DNA of 64,000 nt from the NCBI RefSeq assembly GCF_007786445.1, contig NZ_VNJI01000040.1, forward strand, positions 1-64,000, in the 5' to 3' direction. Below the pieces are notes generated by a model, which was not told the origin of the DNA, made no database searches, and saw nothing but the letters and a program-made list of their open reading frames with translations. Shown in pieces: positions 9,250-17,102 of this stretch; position 1 is the stretch's first letter; every line of letters begins with the position of its first letter. The translations under genes and the position numbers were made by a program. The stretch is from Paenibacillus cremeus (GTDB taxonomy: Bacteria > Bacillota > Bacilli > Paenibacillales > NBRC-103111).

Positions 9250-9290
9250 TGACTTAATCTCTGTGCGTAGTGCACAAAATGATATTGATA

Positions 9291-9307
9291 TGTTATAAAA
9301 CATAACA
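9291..9307. promoter_or_regulatory. Operator-like inverted repeat 2 upstream of the purine operon
   Basis: TGTTAT (9291-9296), a five-base spacer, then ATAACA (9302-9307) repeats the core of the site at 9227-9243. Centre-to-centre distance is 64 bases. A weaker TGTGC-N5-GCACA repeat (9262-9276) lies between them. The second site overlaps a possible -10 element (TTATAA, 9294-9299, with TGCACA 17 bases upstream), so binding here would probably block transcription of the operon starting at 9378. Confidence 0.55.
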
Positions 9308-9377
9308 AATAATTGCGTTGGCTATTTACCCCTCCCATCCGCTCCACTAAAATAAGAGCAAATGGAGGTGCTGAACG

Positions 9378-10232
9378 ATGAGGTTCAATCGATATGAAGG
9401 AAAAGCGTGGGATAAGCGGTTTTTCCCGCGATTAAGCAAGCTGGAGGTGGCACAGCTTCCGAAGGAAGGCGCGCTGCTGGTACTGCCTGTGGGCGCTGTA
9501 GAGCAGCATGGACCGCATATGCCGGTGTTTACGGATACCTTAATTGCGGAAGCTTTTCTGACATATGCGTTTGAGGAGCTGCCGGAGGAAGCGAATATTT
9601 GGCTGCTGCCTCCACTGCCCTACGGAAAAAGCACCGAGCATCTCGGTCATTCAGGCACCATTACATTATCCGCTCAGACGCTGATGCAGCTGTTGCTCGA
9701 TATTGCCCGAAGCGTGCGCCGCAGCGGCTTTGAAAAGCTGGTGCTGCTGAACACTCATGGAGGCAACACGGACCTGCTCAACATGATGGCCCGTGAAATT
9801 CGCATTGAGACTGGCCTAGCGGTCTTTCGACTCGATCCCGGCTCACTGGGGCTGGGCGAAGGGCTGATCAGTGATATCGAGAAAAAAGTAGGCATTCACG
9901 CCGGCGATTCAGAAACGTCCATCGTACTGGCGGCGAAGGAGAACTGGGTGCATCCGGAGCTGGCTCCGACGGAGCTGCCGTACTTTCCAGAGTCGCGTTA
10001 TCTGCAATTTCGCAATAAAGCTTTTGCCTGGGTGATGGACGATCTTTCCTCCTCGGGGATATCGGGGGATGCCACCAAGGCAACCAAAGAAAAAGGCGAA
10101 GCGATACTGAAGCTGGGCGGGCTGCTCTTAGCAGAGGCGCTGATGGAGATGGCGGCTTTCGAGATGTCGTCCTTGAAGGCAGAAGCGGAAGAGTCGGCAG
10201 CAGTCGTGAACCAGACGGGAGTGGGGCTATGA
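9378..10232 (+). CDS. Creatininase-family amidohydrolase
   Basis: A 284-residue member of the creatininase/ArfB/MftE family of metal-dependent cyclic-amide hydrolases. Visible motifs are VGAVEQHGPHMP (about residues 39-50, metal ligands Glu and His), FTDT just after, and NTHGGN (about 131-136). ATG 9378 has GGAGGTG 10-16 bases upstream. It is the first gene of the 15 kb purine/ureide operon, and its stop overlaps the next start (ATGA). The family also opens creatinine, formamidopyrimidines and peptides, so the substrate here is unknown. The context suggests a nitrogenous heterocycle imported by the ABC transporter encoded alongside it. Confidence 0.85.
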   Translation: MRFNRYEGKAWDKRFFPRLSKLEVAQLPKEGALLVLPVGAVEQHGPHMPVFTDTLIAEAFLTYAFEELPEEANIWLLPPLPYGKSTEHLGHSGTITLSAQTLMQLLLDIARSVRRSGFEKLVLLNTHGGNTDLLNMMAREIRIETGLAVFRLDPGSLGLGEGLISDIEKKVGIHAGDSETSIVLAAKENWVHPELAPTELPYFPESRYLQFRNKAFAWVMDDLSSSGISGDATKATKEKGEAILKLGGLLLAEALMEMAAFEMSSLKAEAEESAAVVNQTGVGL

Positions 10233-11035
10233 ACATCAAATTAACAGAAGCAGCGCTGCAAGTGGAGCCTGCCGCCGGGAATCCGACGCTGGTCCGGATG
10301 GATCACATCTCTAAAATTTATCCGAATGGAACTGTTGCGCTAAAGGATGTGCAGCTGGACATTCGCGAGGGTGAATTTCTCTGCTTCGTCGGCCCGTCGG
10401 GCTGCGGGAAATCAACGATTTTCAAGCTGATCGCCGGACTCGGGGAGCCGACGGACGGTGAGCTTGCTATTCTCGGCATGACGCCGAAGGAGGCCCGGAA
10501 GCAAAGCGAAATTGCTTTCGTATTTCAAGACTCGACCCTGCTGCCATGGTGCTCGGTGCAAGATAACGTCACGCTGCCGCTTGACCTTAGGGGGGGCCCG
10601 AAGGCCGTACAAAAGCAGGAAGCCGAGCGGGTGCTCGAGCTAGTCGGATTGAAGGACTACATGAAGGTGCTGCCAAGACAGCTGTCGGGCGGTATGAAGA
10701 TGCGTGTTTCGATCGCGAGAGCTCTCGTGTCCAGACCCAAGCTGCTTCTGATGGATGAGCCGTTCGGCGCGCTGGATGAAATTACCCGCCAGACGCTGCA
10801 AGATGAGCTGTTAAATATTTGGCAGCAGGATTCGAAAATGACGGTGCTGTTCGTCACCCACAATGTGTTCGAAGCGGTGTTCCTGTCCACGCGTGTGGTC
10901 GTTATGACTCCAAGGCCGGGGAAGGTATCCGGGACGATCGATATTCCGATCCCGTTTCCACGTGATGAGCGATTTCGTACGACCGCGGAATTCAGTGAGC
11001 TGGTTCGAACCGTTTCCGGCGCGTTGAAGCACTAA
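10229..11035 (+). CDS. ABC importer ATP-binding subunit (SsuB/TauB/ThiZ type)
   Basis: A 268-residue nucleotide-binding subunit of a nitrate/sulfonate/taurine/pyrimidine-class importer. It has Walker A GPSGCGKST, a Q-loop in VFQDSTLLPW, signature LSGGMKMRVSIARAL, Walker B LLLMDEPFGALDE and an H-loop in FVTHNVFEAVFL. The VFQDSTLLPW and DEPFGALD forms are typical of this class. It overlaps the creatininase stop by ATGA. Its permease (12414) and binding lipoprotein (14724) are in the same operon, separated by enzyme genes, so the importer is complete but dispersed. The likely cargo is a purine-derived or related heterocycle, inferred from context only. Confidence 0.9.
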   Translation: MNIKLTEAALQVEPAAGNPTLVRMDHISKIYPNGTVALKDVQLDIREGEFLCFVGPSGCGKSTIFKLIAGLGEPTDGELAILGMTPKEARKQSEIAFVFQDSTLLPWCSVQDNVTLPLDLRGGPKAVQKQEAERVLELVGLKDYMKVLPRQLSGGMKMRVSIARALVSRPKLLLMDEPFGALDEITRQTLQDELLNIWQQDSKMTVLFVTHNVFEAVFLSTRVVVMTPRPGKVSGTIDIPIPFPRDERFRTTAEFSELVRTVSGALKH

Positions 11036-11068
11036 GATTTAGGTTGTCAGATAGAAAGGAGAGAGAAG

Positions 11069-12433
11069 ATGGCTATCGGATGGGAGAAGGAATTAAGTGA
11101 CCTGATGGGCGACAAACGGCTGCTTCTGGACACGGAATCGAGGGAGCGTCTGTCGAAGGATTACTATTGGTACTCGCCGGTATTGGATCGGCAGCTGCGC
11201 ACGAAGCTGGCCGACGGGATCGTGGCGCCGAAGGATGAGCGCGAGGTGGCGCAGCTGCTCGCCTTCGCCTACCGTCACCAGATACCGGTTACGGTGCGGG
11301 GCGCCGGCACAGGCAACTACGGGCAAGCGGTGCCGCTGAACGGCGGACTGGTGCTCGATCTGAGCGGGCTGGACCGTATCATCACGATCGGTGCGGGCTA
11401 TGCCACCGTACAGTGCGGCGTAAAGCTGGGGGCGCTGGAAAAAAAAGCCCGGGAGCTGGGCCAGGAGCTGCGTATTTATCCAAGCACCTTCATGAAAGCG
11501 ACGGCGGGCGGATTTGTAAGCGGAGGGTCCGGCGGCATCGGCTCGATTACGTGGGGCAATCTGTGGGATGGCAACGTGCTCGAAGCCGTCATTTACACGA
11601 TGGAAGAAACGCCACGGCGGCTCGTCGTCAACGGCAAAGCGCTCTATGACTACATCCACAACTATGGCACTACGGGCATTATGACGGAGCTTACGATCCC
11701 GCTCGCCCCCCGCATGGAATGGGTACAGTCGGTCGCTCACTTCGACAGCTTCGAGCAGGCGGTGCGCTTCGGCGAAGCGCTGGCGAAGGAGGAGACGATC
11801 CGTAAGCGGCTGATCAGTCCGATGGAGTGGCCGATCCCGTCTTATTTTATGCCGCTGGCGAAGGTACTGGAGCTGGGAGCGGCGGCGGTGCTGCTGGAGA
11901 CGGCGAACGGCACGCAGGAGCAGGTCAAGGAGCTGGCGCTGCGCTACCAGGGCCGCATCGGTCATGTGATCGAGGCGGAGCAGTACCGCAAGACGCTTGG
12001 ACTGTCCGATTTTACATGGAATCATACAACGCTCTGGGCGTTGAAATCAGACCCTACGATCACCTATTTGCAGGCGGGCTTTTCTCCGGATCAATATTTG
12101 GAGCAAATCCGCCTCATTAAAAACAAGTACGGCGACGAGGTGCTGCTGCATTTTGAATGGGTGCGAAGCGGCGGCAAGCTTTCTCCCAATTCGCTCCCGC
12201 TCGTGAAATTTCAAAGCGAGGAGCGGCTGTACGAGATCATTGGGTATTTCGAATCGATCGGCGTGAAAATTTTCGATCCGCACACTTGGATGCTCGCGAA
12301 CGGCGGGCGGGGTGAGGTAGGCAGCATGCAGCGCAAGAAGCGCGAGAACGATCCGTTAGGATTGCTGAATCCGGGAAAAATTCAGGACGAATGGACAGAG
12401 GAGGGGAGCCGGTATGGCGCTCGACATGGATAA
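11069..12433 (+). CDS. FAD-binding oxidoreductase (FAD_binding_4/PCMH type)
   Basis: A 454-residue flavoprotein of the vanillyl-alcohol-oxidase/GlcD superfamily. The N-terminal PCMH FAD-binding domain shows VTVRGAGTGNYGQAVPLNGG (about residues 75-94), VLDLSGLDRI and a glycine-rich segment SGGSGGIGSITWG. The short C-terminal tail LLNPGKI is also typical. No iron-sulfur cysteines are present, so it resembles a simple oxidase/dehydrogenase subunit. ATG 11069 has AAAGGAGAG upstream, and the 3' end overlaps the permease gene by 20 bases. The reaction is unknown. In this operon it may oxidise a ring or hydroxy intermediate before or beside the urate branch. Confidence 0.8.
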   Translation: MAIGWEKELSDLMGDKRLLLDTESRERLSKDYYWYSPVLDRQLRTKLADGIVAPKDEREVAQLLAFAYRHQIPVTVRGAGTGNYGQAVPLNGGLVLDLSGLDRIITIGAGYATVQCGVKLGALEKKARELGQELRIYPSTFMKATAGGFVSGGSGGIGSITWGNLWDGNVLEAVIYTMEETPRRLVVNGKALYDYIHNYGTTGIMTELTIPLAPRMEWVQSVAHFDSFEQAVRFGEALAKEETIRKRLISPMEWPIPSYFMPLAKVLELGAAAVLLETANGTQEQVKELALRYQGRIGHVIEAEQYRKTLGLSDFTWNHTTLWALKSDPTITYLQAGFSPDQYLEQIRLIKNKYGDEVLLHFEWVRSGGKLSPNSLPLVKFQSEERLYEIIGYFESIGVKIFDPHTWMLANGGRGEVGSMQRKKRENDPLGLLNPGKIQDEWTEEGSRYGARHG

Positions 12434-13328
12434 AAGCGGATTGCAGCTGCAGCGCATGGCAGATGAAATTTATCCGCCCCGCGAACGCGCTTCATGGACG
12501 CATAAGCTGGAGCGAGAATCAAGTGGGCGGGGGAACCGATCGTTCAAAACGGTGCTGGCCCAACTGCTGCCCCCATTCGCAGCGTTTATCGTCTTCGTCG
12601 GCGGTTGGGAACTGGTGGTAAGGCTGCTGAACGTTCCGCCGTACATTTTGCCGAAGCCTTCGGATATTGTTCAAGCGGCGACAGAGCATGCTAACGGACT
12701 GTTCGTATCCGTGATGACGACGATATCGGAAGCCGTTCTCGGCTTCTTGCTCAGCATCGTGATGGGCGTCTTGGGGGCGGTGCTGCTCGCCAGCTCCAAG
12801 CTGATTGAGAAAAGCGTCTATCCGTACGCGATCATTTTGCAGACGATCCCGATCGTTGCGATTGCGCCCATCATCGTGATCTGGTTCGGCGCAGGGATGA
12901 ACGCCATCGTTATTATCGCGTTTTTGATCGGGTTTTTCCCGATGCTCTCGAACACCCTGATTGGGCTAAACTCGACCGACCATAATATGAAAAATTTGTT
13001 CTACCTGTACAATGCTTCCCGGCTGCAAACGATGTGGAAGCTGCGCCTCCCGGCCGCTCTCCCGTACATCGTTGCAGGGCTCAAAATCTCCTGTACGCTC
13101 GCGGTCATCGGTGCCATCGTCGGAGAATACATCGCAGGCATCGGCGGCGGCAAGGGCGGCTTGGGCTACGCGATCACGGTGGCGGCCTCCAGACTGCAGA
13201 CGCCTTACTTGTTTGCCTGCGGGCTGTCCGCATCGGTGCTCGGCATCGGCTTTTTCCTGCTCGTGAATGCCTTCGCCAAATGGATGCTCAGCTCGTGGCA
13301 CGAATCCGAGATGCGATCGGAGAACTAG
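12414..13328 (+). CDS. ABC importer permease (SsuC/TauC type)
   Basis: A 304-residue permease with about six transmembrane helices after a cytoplasmic N-terminus of about 50 residues. The BPD_transp_1 signature is visible as the EAA-like loop (about residues 190-215, TMWKLRLPAALPYIVAGLK). TISEAVLGFLLSIVMGVLGA and GAIVGEYIAG are typical of the SsuC/TauC/ThiX class. It starts inside the end of the FAD oxidoreductase gene with GAGGAGGGG upstream, implying translational coupling. It pairs with the ATPase at 10229 and the lipoprotein at 14724. Confidence 0.9.
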   Translation: MALDMDKSGLQLQRMADEIYPPRERASWTHKLERESSGRGNRSFKTVLAQLLPPFAAFIVFVGGWELVVRLLNVPPYILPKPSDIVQAATEHANGLFVSVMTTISEAVLGFLLSIVMGVLGAVLLASSKLIEKSVYPYAIILQTIPIVAIAPIIVIWFGAGMNAIVIIAFLIGFFPMLSNTLIGLNSTDHNMKNLFYLYNASRLQTMWKLRLPAALPYIVAGLKISCTLAVIGAIVGEYIAGIGGGKGGLGYAITVAASRLQTPYLFACGLSASVLGIGFFLLVNAFAKWMLSSWHESEMRSEN

Positions 13329-13331
13329 CCT

Positions 13332-14708
13332 ATGCCTATGGTAAATACGTTCGAGCTGCATTTGATCAATGCAGCGCTGCCTCTGCTGGAGGAAAAGAAG
13401 CTGTTCGAGCTAAAAGCGGCCGGAGGACGTTGGATATCGATTAGGAAGCAGGAGCAGCCCGGGGAGCTGCAAGAGCAGCAAGGAGGTCCGATTGCAACGT
13501 TATCCACTCTGAGTGACGGTAGAGATTTGTCCGGCTGTCGGATCGACCTAGAGGGACGGATGCTGCTGCCGGGTTTGGTGGATGCGCACATGCATCTGGA
13601 TAAAGCTTATTCTTTGAGCGCTGCGCCGAATCAATCGGGTACGCTCTATGAAGCGATCCATAGCTATAGCCGGGTGGCGCCAATGTTTACAAAGGAGCAA
13701 ATCAAAGCGCGAATGCGCAAAGCGGCACTTCGTGCACTCTCGTTTGGCACGACGGCGATCCGCAGCCATATCGACTTCCATCTGCGGACCGGCGCTGAGG
13801 TTGCGATGCGAACGGTGCAGGCGGCATTGGAGCTAAAGGAAGAGCTAAGTGGGCAGGTGGCGCTGGAGTTTTTCCCGATGTGTCCGTATAACAGCCATAC
13901 GCTGCTGGAGCAGGATGCCATTCATGAGGCGCTGCAGCTAGGTTTAGATGGCCTCGGAGGGGCGCCGCACTTGTCGGAAACACCGGAGCGGGATATTGAC
14001 CGCATCTTTGAGCTTGCGGCACGATACGGGAAACCGATCGATCTGCACGCCGATGAGAGCGACGATCCAACGAAACGGACCGCTGCTTACATCGCAGAGA
14101 AAACGATTGCGTATGGCTTTCAAGGCTGCGTCACCGTGGACCATCTGTGTTCCCTATCTGCGATGGATGAGGAAGCGGCGGCATCGGTCATTCGCAGTAT
14201 GGCGGACGCCAAGCTTCAGGCTGTAACGCTTCCGGCGTGCAATCTGTATCTGCAGGGTCGGGGCGATCGCGGCTTGATCCGGCGAGGAACGACCCGAATT
14301 AAGGAGCTGCTGGAAGCCGGAATTCCACTGGCGACGGCGTCGGACAATATTCAAGACCCGTTCCACCCGTTCGGCCGGGGCGATTTGGCACAGATCGGGC
14401 AGCTAACCGCTTATGCGGCACATATGGGCAGCCCGCAGGAGCTGCGCACGCTGCTGCGAATGATGACGGACATTCCGGCTTCCATTCTGGGGCTAAAAGA
14501 GTACGGAATTGCAGAGGGGCATCCGGTAAATTTTGTCATCATGGATGCTCTGACGGTGGATGAGTGGTTTGCCGAGCAGCCGGCGGGGCGTTGGGTCTAC
14601 AACAACAGGCGCTGGCTGTCCGTGACACGGACGGAGCATCACATGGGCTGGGTATCCGATCCCGAGCAGCATGCCACTCAAGCTTCGGGTGTTCAAAATA
14701 AAAAGTGA
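13332..14708 (+). CDS. Cytosine-deaminase-like amidohydrolase 1
   Basis: A 458-residue metal-dependent hydrolase of the CodA/cytosine deaminase branch. It has the first metal motif DAHMHLDKAY (about residues 84-93), the middle histidine and glutamate-like position in LHADESDD (about 237), a VTVDHLC histidine and a C-terminal SDNIQDPFHPFGRGD motif carrying the metal-ligand Asp. Length is normal. The start is three bases after the permease stop. A second, divergent member lies at 15825. This family deaminates cytosine, isoguanine, creatinine and s-triazine-like rings, so an exocyclic amine on an imported heterocycle is a plausible target. The exact substrate is not readable. Confidence 0.8.
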   Translation: MPMVNTFELHLINAALPLLEEKKLFELKAAGGRWISIRKQEQPGELQEQQGGPIATLSTLSDGRDLSGCRIDLEGRMLLPGLVDAHMHLDKAYSLSAAPNQSGTLYEAIHSYSRVAPMFTKEQIKARMRKAALRALSFGTTAIRSHIDFHLRTGAEVAMRTVQAALELKEELSGQVALEFFPMCPYNSHTLLEQDAIHEALQLGLDGLGGAPHLSETPERDIDRIFELAARYGKPIDLHADESDDPTKRTAAYIAEKTIAYGFQGCVTVDHLCSLSAMDEEAAASVIRSMADAKLQAVTLPACNLYLQGRGDRGLIRRGTTRIKELLEAGIPLATASDNIQDPFHPFGRGDLAQIGQLTAYAAHMGSPQELRTLLRMMTDIPASILGLKEYGIAEGHPVNFVIMDALTVDEWFAEQPAGRWVYNNRRWLSVTRTEHHMGWVSDPEQHATQASGVQNKK

Positions 14709-14723
14709 GACGGGGGAATATAC

Positions 14724-15794
14724 ATGAGAATAGCATCATCTTTTTGGGGGAATTTTCGACCGATTCGCACTACGCTGGCACTCCTGCTTACGGCTGGGAG
14801 CCTCTTGAGCGGCTGCGGCTCCTCCGCGGAGACGAAACCGGCTGCCACTACCGATTCAAAGCCGGCTGCAAGCAGCACAACGCCAGCCCCTGCACCGGAG
14901 AAAAAGCCGATCGCCGTCACCCAGGTGACCAACTGGTTCGCCCAAGCCGAGCATGGCGGCAATTATACGGCACAGATCAAAGGCTTTTACAAAGATGCAG
15001 GGCTGGATATGACGATTACATCGGGTGGCCCGGGCATCTCAGCTACACAGATCGTCGCCTCCGGTAAAGCGCAATTCGGCATGGGCCAGGCGGATGAGGT
15101 GCTGTTTGCTCGTGAGAACGGCATTCCGCTCGTGGCGATTATGGCGGTGTTCCAGAAAAATCCCCAAGGCATCATGGTCCACAAAGGCCAAAATCTGAAA
15201 AGCATGTCGGACCTGAACGGTCACAAGGTGTATGTAGGCAGCGGCGTGGCGTACTGGGAGTATATGAAGAAAGCGTTCAAGCTCGACAAGGTCGAGGAGC
15301 TCAAGTATACCGGCCAGCTGGCGAATTTTGTGGCGGATAAAACGTCGGCCAGCCAAAGCTACATTACTTCGGAGCCGTTCTCCATGAAGGAGCAAGGGGT
15401 CGAGGTGGATGTGCTGCTTAACGCGGACTTCGGCTACAACCCGTACGGCAATCTGATGTACACGACGGAGAGCTTCCTGAAGGAAAATCCGCAAGCGGTC
15501 AAAGCGTTCGTCGAAGCGACCATTAAAGGCTGGAACTATTACAAAGACAATTACAAGGAAATCAATCCTGCCATCAAAGAAAAAAATCCGGATATGCCGT
15601 TGGATAAGCTGGACTACAGCGCCGTGGCCTTGCAGCCGCTTGTCTTCGGTGACGATGCTGCCACCAAGGGCGTAGGTTACATGTCCAAGGATCGATGGGA
15701 AACGCTGAATAAGCAGCTGTACGATCTGAGACTGCTGAAGGCGCCTCAGGATGTGAGCAAGGTGTTTACACAGGAATTTTTGCCGAAAAAATAA
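14724..15794 (+). CDS. ABC importer substrate-binding lipoprotein (NMT1/SsuA type)
   Basis: A 356-residue solute-binding protein. Its N-terminus has a hydrophobic signal ending in the lipobox LLSGC with lipidated C31, then a Ser/Thr/Ala/Pro-rich linker to about residue 55. The mature domain resembles NMT1/THI5 and SsuA proteins: NYTAQIKGFYKDAGLDM, TSGGPGISATQIVASGKAQFGMGQADE and LVAIMAVFQKNPQGIM. These families bind sulfonates, nitrate or pyrimidines such as HMP. The gene has GGGGGAA ahead of ATG 14724 and lies between two amidohydrolase genes, which suggests a nitrogen heterocycle as ligand. Confidence 0.9.
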   Translation: MRIASSFWGNFRPIRTTLALLLTAGSLLSGCGSSAETKPAATTDSKPAASSTTPAPAPEKKPIAVTQVTNWFAQAEHGGNYTAQIKGFYKDAGLDMTITSGGPGISATQIVASGKAQFGMGQADEVLFARENGIPLVAIMAVFQKNPQGIMVHKGQNLKSMSDLNGHKVYVGSGVAYWEYMKKAFKLDKVEELKYTGQLANFVADKTSASQSYITSEPFSMKEQGVEVDVLLNADFGYNPYGNLMYTTESFLKENPQAVKAFVEATIKGWNYYKDNYKEINPAIKEKNPDMPLDKLDYSAVALQPLVFGDDAATKGVGYMSKDRWETLNKQLYDLRLLKAPQDVSKVFTQEFLPKK

Positions 15795-15824
15795 CAGCGA
15801 TGACTGGCGCGAGGGGGAGCCTGC

Positions 15825-17102
15825 ATGTATGATCTGGTATTTCGCAAGGTTCGTCTCTCCGGGGCGGAGGCTGCAGTTGACGTGGCTGTAAGCGGAAGCG
15901 ACATCGCTGTGATCGGCAGTGTGCCGAGCGGCACCGGGGCGCAAGAGGTTGACGGCAGCGGCCTATTGCTGCTGCCCCCTTTCGTGGAATCGCACATCCA
16001 CTTGGACACGGTGCTGACGGCGGGCGAACCGGCCTGGAACGAAAGCGGGACGCTGTTCGAAGGGATTCGGCTGTGGCAGGCGCGGAAGCAGGAGCTGACG
16101 CGGGAGGATGTGCTCCAGCGAGCGGAAGCCGTGATTCGGGCACAGGTGGCCGGTGGGATCCTGCACGTGCGGACGCAGGCGGACATTTCCGACCCGAAGC
16201 TGACGGCGCTGCGGGCCTTGCTGGAGCTGCGCGAGCTTGTTCGGCCGTTTGTGCAGCTGCAGGTCATCGCGTTCCCGCAGGACGGCCTCATCGCTTGCCC
16301 CGACAACGTGCAGCGGCTCGAAGAAGCGATACGCCTCGGAGCAGACGGTATCGGTGCGATTCCGCACTGCGAGCCGACGCGCGAGGCGGGCCTCACTTCG
16401 CTCGACATCTGCTTTACGCTTGCGGCCAAGTACAACCGCTTCGTCCATGTATTCTGCGACGAGTTGGACGATGGGCATTCGCGCTTTCTTGAAGCCGTGG
16501 CCGAGCTGGCTTTGCGAACGGGGCTCCGCGAGCGCGTCACAGCAAGCCATGTCAATGCGACGGCTTACTATAGCGAAGCCTATTTTCAAAAGCTGCTGGG
16601 GCTGCTGGTGCGCTCGGGCATTCACATCGTGAGCTGCCCGCTCATCAACAGCGCCATGCAGGGGCGCTTCGACGGCTATCCGAAGGGGCGGGGCATCGCC
16701 CGGATCAAGGAGCTGTGGCAGGCGGGGGTCAACGTCAGCATCGCGCACGACGATATTCGGACCCCTTTTTATCCACTGGGCACGGGCAGTATGCTGCAGG
16801 CCGCCCACATGGCGGTTCACTTGGCGCATATGACCGGCCGGGAGGAGCTGGAAGAGGCGCTGCGGATGGTTACCGTCCGGGCGGCAGATGTACTGCAGCT
16901 CGGCGACCAATACGGCCTTGCGCCCGGCAAACCGGCCAGCTTTATTCTGCTTCCAGGCCGGGACGCATCGGATTTGCTGGCTGCGCAGCCTGCATGCCGC
17001 TATGTGGTGAGCCAGGGGCGAGTCGTCTCCGTTACCGTACCGGCTCGAACCGTGCTGATGGAGCAGCTTTTATTTGAATGCAAAGCGAGTGAAGCGATAT
17101 GA
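15825..17102 (+). CDS. Cytosine-deaminase-like amidohydrolase 2
   Basis: A 425-residue metal-dependent hydrolase of the CodA family. Motifs are ESHIHLDTVLTAGEP (about residues 50-64), HVFCDELDDGHSRFLE (about 207-222; it reads FCDELDD where the paralogue at 13332 reads LHADESDD), TASHVNATAYYS and SIAHDDIRTPFYPLGTG with the ligand Asp. It ends with an ATGA overlap onto the uricase fusion gene, implying coupled translation. Known close relatives are cytosine deaminases, but two divergent copies in a ureide operon suggest different amino-heterocycles. ATG 15825 has GAGGGGGA upstream. Confidence 0.8.
   Translation: MYDLVFRKVRLSGAEAAVDVAVSGSDIAVIGSVPSGTGAQEVDGSGLLLLPPFVESHIHLDTVLTAGEPAWNESGTLFEGIRLWQARKQELTREDVLQRAEAVIRAQVAGGILHVRTQADISDPKLTALRALLELRELVRPFVQLQVIAFPQDGLIACPDNVQRLEEAIRLGADGIGAIPHCEPTREAGLTSLDICFTLAAKYNRFVHVFCDELDDGHSRFLEAVAELALRTGLRERVTASHVNATAYYSEAYFQKLLGLLVRSGIHIVSCPLINSAMQGRFDGYPKGRGIARIKELWQAGVNVSIAHDDIRTPFYPLGTGSMLQAAHMAVHLAHMTGREELEEALRMVTVRAADVLQLGDQYGLAPGKPASFILLPGRDASDLLAAQPACRYVVSQGRVVSVTVPARTVLMEQLLFECKASEAI

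Noticed and set aside
11093..12025. Minus-strand open frame of 310 codons in the FAD oxidoreductase gene
   Set aside because: Arg/His/Gln-rich antisense shadow produced by high GC content; no start signal.
15963..16910. Minus-strand open frame of 315 codons across the second amidohydrolase
   Set aside because: Antisense of a conserved enzyme; composition and missing ribosome site argue against it.
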